Source: Candidatus Pacearchaeota archaeon | Lineage (GTDB): Archaea > Nanoarchaeota > Nanoarchaeia > Pacearchaeales > GW2011-AR1 | Assembly (NCBI GenBank): GCA_002686195.1 | Contig: NZAS01000099.1 | Span: 654 to 48,824 of the forward strand | Direction of reading: 5' to 3' | Length of the DNA stretch: 48,171 bases | Part shown: positions 8,801 to 17,600 of the stretch, piece by piece | How positions within the stretch are numbered: the first letter of the stretch is position 1 | Layout of the letters: every line of letters starts with the position of its first letter | Made by a program: the position numbers and the translations under genes | Notes under the pieces: model-generated | The model's database searches: none | Told to the model about the DNA's origin: nothing | What the model saw: only the letters and a program-made list of their open reading frames with translations

Positions 8801-11608
8801 TGGAACCTCGTTTATTTCAGTAAATCCAACATCTCCCTCGCTAACGACTTTTCTAACCATATACCTGTATGTTCCAGTGCTAAGAAAAGCATTAATATCT
8901 CTATATTCTTTAACTCCACCAGGAAGCGTCTCTATTATTTCAAAATCAATTCTACTATTAATTGATCTGTACACTTCAAATCCATCAAAAGAATCCTGAG
9001 AAGATTTCCACTCCAAAACTGCGTCATCTCCATCAGACACAACAACTAAATCATATGGGGAATCTATGTTTCCAGATCTTCTAGGAGTCATATAGACTAA
9101 TGACGGAACAACTCGACCATCGTCAATTGGATTTACACTCTCAATGCCATAACTAGTTACTGATGTAATCATGTAAATGTAAGTTTCATCGTTTTGTGCT
9201 GAATAATCAATGTATTGATATCTATTAGAAGAGACTGTATCCAGCTTAATAAATGATTCTGGCTCTATGCCTGCTGCTGAATCTGTTCTATAAATTGAGT
9301 AATAAGCAATATTCTCCATATTAAGAGGAGGACTCCAGTTTAATAAAACAAACCCGTCACCAGGAGACGCGTATAAATTTCCTGGATATGGCGGCTTATC
9401 AAAAAACTCCCTAGACTGAATAAGGGCCTCACCAAAAACAGATGTAGATACATTGCCACTTCCGTCTATTGACTTTATTTCAAAATCATATTGACTTGAT
9501 AATTCAATTATATCAGCATCCACCTTAAATATAGCCGCACCCCCAGATGTTCCACTATAAACCTCCTCTGGGTCTCCAAGCAAAACATCCACATCACCCT
9601 CTTCTCCAGGAAGAGGTACAATCTCAAGGTGCTGACGATCTGCATCATCACTAACAGGGAAAGTAAACGATGGAACTATATCGGTAGCGGGACGATCTTG
9701 ACTTTTTTCAGAATCAACAATTCTAACAAAATAACTCAATCCAACATTTAATACAGTAGATACTCTAACCTCTCTTAATGAAGTAGCAAGCGTTTTTATG
9801 TCCATGTTAGTTGCATCTATTTCGAAAGATTGAATAAATAAATCCTCACCGCCCTCCCATATAGAATTGAACTTAGCATGAAGAATGCTTCCATCAAACC
9901 TATATAGATAATATGCTGGTAAATCAAACTCTATATTTCTAATTGAAATTGCTTTAGAGAGAGCAGCCCCGGAATAGTCAATCTCTAAAACAGGATACCT
10001 TGTAACTCGCACACTATAATCTACCACGTCTATAGGGTCTGGATTTGTCCATGAAACATCAATTGCTCCACTAAACAATACATCTAATGATAAGTTTTCT
10101 ATTGGTGGAGGCGGAGTGAAGTCTTCACTAATTAGATTGACAGTTCTACCGAGACTTAGACTTCCTGCGAGATATCTGTGCACTATAACTCTATACTTTT
10201 GATTTGAAAGAATTGGATATTCTACAGATGGGGGTAAGCCCCCATCAGGAGGTTGGTCTCCCAATACATAGAAACTTACAAAAGAAGCTGAACCGACATT
10301 GAATGCCTGCATTAAATCGCTCTCTATAGAGGTTCCATCATCATTTATTTGAATAATTTGAATTTTTGTTAAAATATCATCTTCTTCTGGAATGTCTACT
10401 ACAGGGGGTGTGAAATTATCATTAGATAGAGATGTGTATGGATCACTGTATGGGTCAATATCGCTTAATAAAATATCATCTTCATCATCTGGCAGTTGCC
10501 ATATCACCTTTAGACCTGTCGCTCCGCCCCAATCAATAGTGTCTACTCTCATAAAAGAAACATCTGGAGGAAGTAGGTTTGACCTTGGCTCTAAAATCTT
10601 TTCTATTTCATGAGATGAAACCCCGTTAATACTAACACATTTTATAAACATCTTATAATTAGAAGAATTGCTTAAATTAAGAAAGATATAATTAAGATCG
10701 TTTTTATCTACATTTATAACCGATTCATCTCCAACCTGAGCATGATCATATCCAATTGCGTGGTATCTTATTTGAATATAGGAAATCAGATTGTCGTCTG
10801 GAAGCATCCATGAAACCTGCGAAGTTTTATTTCCATTATATATCTGTATGTTTATTGGACTTTGAGGTGTGTTTAAGTTTTGATAAGTTGTGACAGATAT
10901 TGCGCCTGCAAAAACAGATTTATTTCCAGACATGTCAACTGAACGAATCCTATATATGTACAAAGAATCTTGACTAACAGAACTGTCTATAAAACTCGTT
11001 TCACCTCCACTTTCAAGGTCAAACTCAACATCATCTATATAATCAAAATAATCAGATTCACAATCGGGGTCACCATCACACAAATTCCACTCTTTAATCA
11101 AATCAATTACATCTTCAAAGCCATCCACATTCGCCCTAAAAATCTCAAAATGATGTAAATCCAAATCGCCTGGTGCCGACCAAGATATCTTCACCAAATT
11201 ATAAGCGACATCTGACACTTGAAAGTTCAGAGGAGCTCCTGGGGGAATTAAATCTTCGTATTCAATTGCATAAAAATCAGAAAAACCGCTAAATTCTCCT
11301 AAAGCACCAACCCTTCTTCTTACATAAATATAACTTGTCTTATTATCTGGTAAATTTATTTTTTTTGATATAAAAACACGCGTAGATATCTTATCTATAA
11401 GTACGGTTCCAGGAGAAACAACAACTGTAGATAATCCATCTGGATCTTCTAGTACTTCAAATCCAGATATAACCCCATCGCCAATGACTTCAGACAAAAA
11501 TGCAAGACTATTGTCTATGGAGAAAAACCTATCCCTATCTATCTTTGCTGAATATGTATCTCCAGAAGTAAAAGAATAAAAACCAAAATGAGGACTCTTA
11601 ATTCCCAT
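5894..11608 (-). CDS. Adaptor-bearing tail-fibre-like protein with FN3 repeats and Asp-box propeller
   Basis: 1,904 residues, no signal peptide. Residues 1-125 (PHFGFYSF, DRFFSIDNSL, IGDGVISGFEV, VSPGTVLI) match the N-terminus of the 1,201-residue protein at 35026-38631 and probably dock both to the same virion part. About five fibronectin III-like domains follow between residues 125 and 960, seen from PPGAPLNF, VKISWSAP, VLLNWSPP and YSIYRTDS type strands. At about 978 is IHRHYKI, echoing an HRHRGF segment in the same paralogue. Residues about 1170-1640 hold BNR/Asp-box motifs (SEDFGVTWD near 1206, ETDDGGDTF near 1473), as in sialidase- or sortilin-type propellers. The tail is an acidic linker and a Pro-Asp-Pro repeat at about 1875-1900. 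The ATG at 11608 follows the previous stop by one base, with GGTGAG upstream. No catalytic site was recognised, so a binding role is more likely than an enzymatic one. Confidence 0.85.
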   Translation of the reverse strand: MGIKSPHFGFYSFTSGDTYSAKIDRDRFFSIDNSLAFLSEVIGDGVISGFEVLEDPDGLSTVVVSPGTVLIDKISTRVFISKKINLPDNKTSYIYVRRRVGALGEFSGFSDFYAIEYEDLIPPGAPLNFQVSDVAYNLVKISWSAPGDLDLHHFEIFRANVDGFEDVIDLIKEWNLCDGDPDCESDYFDYIDDVEFDLESGGETSFIDSSVSQDSLYIYRIRSVDMSGNKSVFAGAISVTTYQNLNTPQSPINIQIYNGNKTSQVSWMLPDDNLISYIQIRYHAIGYDHAQVGDESVINVDKNDLNYIFLNLSNSSNYKMFIKCVSINGVSSHEIEKILEPRSNLLPPDVSFMRVDTIDWGGATGLKVIWQLPDDEDDILLSDIDPYSDPYTSLSNDNFTPPVVDIPEEDDILTKIQIIQINDDGTSIESDLMQAFNVGSASFVSFYVLGDQPPDGGLPPSVEYPILSNQKYRVIVHRYLAGSLSLGRTVNLISEDFTPPPPIENLSLDVLFSGAIDVSWTNPDPIDVVDYSVRVTRYPVLEIDYSGAALSKAISIRNIEFDLPAYYLYRFDGSILHAKFNSIWEGGEDLFIQSFEIDATNMDIKTLATSLREVRVSTVLNVGLSYFVRIVDSEKSQDRPATDIVPSFTFPVSDDADRQHLEIVPLPGEEGDVDVLLGDPEEVYSGTSGGAAIFKVDADIIELSSQYDFEIKSIDGSGNVSTSVFGEALIQSREFFDKPPYPGNLYASPGDGFVLLNWSPPLNMENIAYYSIYRTDSAAGIEPESFIKLDTVSSNRYQYIDYSAQNDETYIYMITSVTSYGIESVNPIDDGRVVPSLVYMTPRRSGNIDSPYDLVVVSDGDDAVLEWKSSQDSFDGFEVYRSINSRIDFEIIETLPGGVKEYRDINAFLSTGTYRYMVRKVVSEGDVGFTEINEVPSFSEFIASVTLSNGNVVIDNDFGRNLSSLNAPVTEATKEITDIHRHYKISELDDRRINFSEGISIEDWTTGPRDGKVWSTNMDLSTFDPNVPYQLYIDDEIARMLYHLDFETGILTTERSLGNLVVPIPDGNPIAYTVNDLIEFPSLRVTFEANEFEGNLSAGMVESVSATQFTKNQITHDMIPEIQHDGRIGEDLIPLTVKMSTGDGYSFYGISDEDGNSIESSEEVATTALDLWDSSGQLDPPMIFYDFIYLDDPDVMWACTSNGVLFSEDFGVTWDAQNVASLSTALAPHKFFRSEIYPGKVFLLTNRSVFVSGIPGTEFGNFGAIISPRGVFTEVEGISASSVIRDVSEVSVNIIEDPEPGISIQHIADQGILVNLFEFRKNGNYFEAIGIDGFFTEGLGFRIAVNNLTLLELKKKIDDSVAFRIGDVSVHFKDLYNVELPGNIAGLASSLLDTDWILDEGPIVFQIIIPRIDPRSGIFFSTNLGLYRLRYDIYGLSPTLTQRQIFGSSTTNAYAMFYDRAGDRLLISTDSGLIETDDGGDTFMSVSDIPDQVPIYEFLEEGEYVFAISNQSIYRRDPGRKDFVEIFYTEEFFMRKAVVHYGRMYVTTSNGLMVNKHGENPFTDSFVNFSGASGLLVKNGKNLSVHSIKIISDKLFIGCESMLFISTSSSLFYRHWSGDNTSIPTVYVNGEEQKIGWYLLGNIFSLGGGLSGSVSSLTFDDKHSRDDKVEVARQYKRFRAKSGGWVDLDFAAAVLMYINGHRVNDGSRAEKPIYAILDTMYAPRQLTDTISHLKGAEKYLEQIKKYGAYLISNQIDSDGNPKELGYLGFTRQNVRVVNSIIDKFNSQTYFTDPKDNSDITDQTKMSLPEFKVYLIGGSYSEERMISHLGYQDFGEYPEEIMVGDIVTIDEEDIDWLLLDESEHGDGSMGDGDDNGVPDPDPPDPPDPPDPPDPPDPDPDPQGGV
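5900..5906 (-). promoter_or_regulatory. Ribosome binding site GGGAGGT for the dockerin/FG-GAP gene
   Basis: GGGAGGT lies five bases upstream of the ATG at 5892-5894 and inside the last codons of the preceding gene (GGA GGT GTC TGA). The stop and start share one base (TGATG), so the two genes are probably translationally coupled. Confidence 0.75.
5911..5981 (-). repeat. Pro-Asp-Pro coding microsatellite at the C-terminus of the fibre gene
   Basis: Plus-strand sequence alternates GGATCT hexamers with about five near-exact copies of the nonamer GGATCTGGA. Read on the minus strand this gives PDP and PPD units that end the 1,904-residue protein just before QGGV and the stop. The exact period and low complexity suggest slippage-prone length variation. 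The Pro-rich spacer is preceded by an Asp/Gly-rich linker. Confidence 0.9.
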
Positions 11609-11609
11609 A

Positions 11610-14600
11610 CTAACTCACCACGTTAAACTTAACAAACTCACCATCTTCAAGTTCAAACATAATAGCAAACGATCTTAATATTGGAACTCCAGACTCCTCT
11701 CCGCAAGAAATATCCTCATCTTGATTCGTCACTCTAAATGTATAACTATTATTTTGAGATATAAACACATCTCCATCAAACGCATCTATTGATAAATAAT
11801 AAGTTACTCCGGAGCTAAAATCATTATCTGATGTGGTAGGATTAAATTCGATTGTTTTTACCTCGCCGGACATGAAAGTTTCACCATTTGATGGGAATGG
11901 AGAGTTACCAACAAACCACCCATCTGTATTGTTTCCACTAAAATATGACTTAAACAAATTTGTTCTTTGTTCGTTTTCATAGAATTTTATTCTAAAATCA
12001 TATGTTTCTATGTCGCTTAAATTTTGAAAGTCAAATTCAATCTTGTTTATAAAGCTTATTCCACATTGTTCTATAAAAGTTCTTTCATCACTAATGACAG
12101 TAGGAACTAAATTCTCTATAATTTCTATTTTTGTAAAATATTCATGATCGCAAATAAAAGAATTCTCTGACGGAGGGATAAAGGAAACATAAATAGTTTC
12201 ATCAGGAGATATAGAATACCCCTCACCTGTTGGAAACGCATCGCCATTAATCCTAAAGAAATCCAAATGATCAATTGTATTATAACTATCAAAAACAGAT
12301 GTTAAATTAACATCCTCATAAAAGGCAATGTTAAAATTAACGATCCTAGAGTTTAATTCTGTATTAATATAATTAAACTCCACAGAATTTACATCAACAC
12401 CATACCCATATGGACCATACTCTACCGGAGGTGCCGATGCCTGCTCTGATGTTTGCGGAGTAAGAAGCCTTACTCCAATACGAAGTCCTTCTCCTAGTTG
12501 CAAATTATCAGTAGTGAATAACCTATTCTCTCCCACTATTTGATAATCATTGAATTCTGTAGAATTATTTGCATTTATTCCAAATATTATATCAGCAGAA
12601 ACCGGAATGAACTTATCGGATGTTAAAATGCCACGCTTAATTCTACTTGGCAGTATAAAATTAGTAGTGAATAAATGCGAAGATTCAACAGCTACAGATG
12701 TTATGTTTATTTTATTCAAAGATGGAGTTATATCCCTTACGTAAGAAATTAATACGACTTTAACCTGTAAGAATTGTCCATTTAGAAATGACAGATCGAA
12801 TCCACTATCTTCGTTCTTTAACGTCAATTCAAATTCAGACTCAAGCAATTCGTTTCTACTTGTACCAACTCGAATATGAAACTGTATTTCTGTATTTTCT
12901 GGAACACTAGTTTCCCATGTAATTTTATCCCAAGAAACGTGATTATTGCTTGCATTAAATACTTCACTATAGAATATTCCAACCTCTTTAGAAATCCTAT
13001 CTGCAGAATAGAATCTACCATCACCATCATAATCAAAAATAATTTCTCCAAACTCGTCAAGTTCTAAAATTTTGTTTGAATTTGTAAAACTCCTAAGTGT
13101 TTCAATATCTAAAGATGCAACCAAATTATCATTATATCCATCTCCATCTTCATCTGGATCTGACAATAACATTGTTTCATTCCCAGCTTTATCAATCATT
13201 TTTAGATAAATTTTACTGTTACTTAATTCGCTATCCAACACCTTTTGGATTTTATCTTCAGATATAACCCAAAGAGTCCCATATGAGTCTATCATAAAAT
13301 CTCTTATGGAAGATGTAGTCTGCATAACAGACGTCCACGCATTGCTGAATTTAAATAAATTATTATCTACTGCGATATAGATGTATTCAATGGCACTTCC
13401 ATCTTCTTGGGGTTCCAACATTGATTTAATTTTATTTACAGAAGATGGTATAGTTGAAAACGAATTAACGAATGATACATCAACGCCAGAACTTCTAACT
13501 ACATGACCAGACCCCTCCATCCCAGCATAAACAACAACGCCTATGTTTCCAATTGATAATACATTAGAACTGGCGTCTATGTGGACTATTTCAGATGTCT
13601 CGGCTGGAATATCAAACCTATATATAATTCCAGAATTTCCTGTAGCTGCATAGATAAATCTATCAAATGCAGTTATTGAGTTGACGCTCTGAGATAAATC
13701 ATCTTGGTACATAGACATCACATCTCCATCATATTTATATACCGCACCTATACCATCATTCTCGTTTGATGCAGACAAATACATGTTTTGATCAAATGGA
13801 GATCTTGCAAAATCACTAATATAATTCTGAGATACACTTCCAACCAGAGTGTAGGACTGAAGATCTCTAGTCTTATATAGTTTTCCTATTCCCCCAGGGG
13901 AACCGATGGCTATGAAGAGACTGCTTTGAAATACAGTTATGAATGATATAATCGAATCACTAGACTCTTCATGAAAAGTTTTTACCAACTCAACTTCACC
14001 ACTTTCATCATATCTGTATATGGAGGGTGGCTGACTGACGGAAAAGAACATTGATGTAACCTCTTCGCCTGAAGGATTAAATTCAGTCAAAGAAGAACCC
14101 GTTTCTGATGAAAACTCTTGAACAAGAGTGGATTGAGTTAAGAAATTACCCATCTCATGATTGACTTCACTATCAAATAAAACTGGATCTATTTTCTCTT
14201 CACCGTCTAAAGTGAAATTATCATAGTTAGATATAATCATCTTATCTACGCCAGATACTGGATCAAATGGAATTGGGATCCCTCCGTCTCCTATTAAATT
14301 CTCTATCTTGAGGGCGAGCCTCTTGGATCCAATTACCCTATCTATGACTAGTTTTCCAACCGGAGGCTCTCTGTCTAAAACTATAGAGTCAAAAGGTCTC
14401 TGAGTTACAATATCATCAACAAAAATAGAACTACTAGACCCATCTACTAAAACAATTCTTTGTTCTGCGTTTTGAAAACCTAACTTTTTAGGTCGTCTAA
14501 CTATAGAGCCAAGGGCTTGAATCTCTGCATTATTAGGAGTAAAATCATCCCTAACTGTTATGTCAGACTGGATTCTTACTTCAACTAAATCTGTAGGAAG

Positions 14601-17600
14601 AACTGGAGAATGAAATGTCAATTGAGTATTAAATGGATTAAAATGATATCCATTATTAATCTGTGTTCCATTTATTAAAACATTAAAAAAGTCTCTAAAT
14701 TCATAAAGATCATCGTAATTTTCTATAGAAAAGTTCTTGCGTTGATTGTTGGAATTAAATTCGTCAACCAACGCATAATCACTAGATTTAAACCTTGTAA
14801 TTCCTATTTTTTTAGTATTAAATTTCTCATCCATATAACTGAGTTGAATAACCTCAGACAATGAGGATATCATTAATGAATTGTATTTAGTCCAAAGTAC
14901 GTGCTTGTTTGATATGAAATTTGGAGAATAATTATCCTGCACTCTATCCTCAGCAGATGATATAACTGAAATTTCTGAGTTTCTCAAATCTAACTTTTTA
15001 ATCCTATCTCCTATCATCTCATATATATTATTTTCACAGCAAATAAACCTATGAGAAGAATTTTTAATAGACACAGAAAGAACCTCTCCGCCTCTGAGTC
15101 CGTCATCATATCCATACAGAATAACATCGTTATTAAATATTTTTATAAGTCCATGCCTAAAGGGTATCCATATCGAATTTAAGTCATCTATCTCAATTTT
15201 GCCTGTTACATAAGATATTGTATGGATATTTCCGACTATTTTCTTGACATCTGAACTCAACACAGATATAACCTGAGCATCTACTTCACTATTTACAGAA
15301 GACACATATTTTTCTATATTATAGATTCTAAAAATAGAATCCTCATATACCAAAATAAGATTATTATTTTTGTCAAACGCCATTTGTATTGGAGACACAA
15401 AAGAACCAGACTGACCTTCAATCTCAGTTCCAGAAACATCAAATTTATGAAAATGAAAATGATCTAAACTAAAATAGATTCCACTATCAATGTGCGTAAC
15501 AAAGATAGTGCCATTTCGATCTATTATTAAATTCCTAAACCCGTTGCCTACAGAAGTAAATCCAACCTCAGAGATTAAGCTATCGGAAGTGAGAGTGAAA
15601 AATGCATTCTTATCGAAATCATAAAACTCAATACCAGACTCAGATGTTACCCACATATCCCCGCTATTATTCACTAAATGAGATATAAATTCTCCAGTAG
15701 AATTTGCAGTTGATGGACTAATCATTCTTACACTGAATGGATCAATATCATAGGTTGTGTTGTATCTAATAAGCGATATATTCATACTTCCAGAAATAGA
15801 ATCTGAAAAATCACCAACCCTAATTTCTTTCCTGAAATCTAATCCAGAAACAACCACGTCATCCAAGAGATATGGGTTTACTCCAATCTTAACAGAAGAA
15901 GTGTCTTCTGCAGTGCTTGATAAAAGCATATAATAGGCATTATTGAATATTGCTCCTTGAGAAGATCTATCAGAATAATCAAAAACAACAGAGGCTATGT
16001 ATGTTACAGGCAACTCTCCTGTAAAGTTTTTCTGAGTGTGTGGATCTGACGCAATCCTCCTATTATCAAAAGAAATTGAATAATCAAATTTTGAATCATA
16101 ATCGTCTGAATTAGAACTTCTCCACTTTCTATCTAATGAATTATAAAAAGAATAAAACAAAGAAGAGTTGTAGTCTGTAGGTGATGAATTTATGGTTGCG
16201 GATGAGTATGGATCTAATAATGACAGATCTTCTCTTTGAAATACAACAAACATATTTCCATTGTCATCGCTAATTGACACTTTAGGATATCGAGAGCTTT
16301 GATTGGTAGACGTAAGCTGGACCACATCACTCATCCCTAACAATGACGAAGATAATTTTCTATAAAATACCTCATAATGTCCACTTATAGTATCGTGCCA
16401 CACGACATGAACGCTCCCATCTGTAGCAACTGATATACTTGGATAGTCAGATAATGCAGAACCAACAGTATCTACTTGGAAGTCAGACCCATCAGAAGCC
16501 GAACTGTGCCACCTTTCTGTGTTCCTGTCAAACATAGCCATCTTAATATGACTCCTTCCTGTAGATAGCGTCTCAGACCAAGCTATTAAAACCGAATTGT
16601 TATTTGATGTAATATCCGGATGAAAGGCTCCATTTTCAGAAGAAGACACCTGAACATCGTTCCCTCCAAACGAACTTGAATCCCACTGTCCGCTATCTCC
16701 ATGTTTAATCGCATAAAATATATCATATTTGCCAAATCTATTATCCTGCCACACAACGTGAACATTATCAATCTCATCTATTGAAATTCTTGGCAAAGAT
16801 GACGATTCTATCTCTGAAGCTATGATTATAGGATTTGACCACCCTATATTGTTCTTAACAGCATATGCTATATCTGAATGGTCTGACCCACTAGATTCAA
16901 AAACAATGTGTATATTATTGTTTGAGTCAACTTTCGCATCTACGTTACTAAATCCAAAACTAGATTCTGCAATCATAGACGCGCTGGACCAAATACCATC
17001 TTCTACATATGAATACCAAAGTTTACCTCTTCCTCCATTAGAGTCGTCGTGCCAAATAACATGATCCACTCCACGATGATCTCTCACCACACACGGTGAT
17101 ACTGCGCTTGATTGACCACTTGCATCAGAAGACATTGACGTTATTTTTATTAAGGAATGATTAGCCTCTCCGTCCCTTTTCGCAAATGTCTTAAGCTTCC
17201 CATCTCTTCCTGTAAACCTAAAACTAACTCCCCTTGACATATCAAGCTCAATGGTGTCATTGAATTCTTTGAAAATAATCTCATTTTCCCTAAACTCAAT
17301 AATTTCTTTATAATCACCATCATTGAAATATACACCAAACCCATCTTCTGTTTCAGATGACACCGGTCTCCTTGAGTCCTCAATGGTATTAACTGAAATG
17401 TCCAAATCGACAGTATACCCAAGTTTTGAGTCTACATAATCAAACCAGTTAGTCCCTGGATTCTTGTGTGAGAAAAAGCACTTACCACCAGAGACATACG
17501 AATATGGATCTGGATCAAGTTCATCAACATTTATATTAGAAGTCTTTCTATAAAATTTTACAATGTCGCTGGTAGATAATATTTTTTCCCATCCATCAGA

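Noticed and set aside
11061..11119. Possible third dockerin (DVIDLIKEWNLCDGDPDC) in the first FN3 domain of gene 12
   Set aside because: It lacks the D-x-N-x-D-G calcium loop before the helix and lies within an FN3 insert; likeness to the dockerin helix is probably chance.
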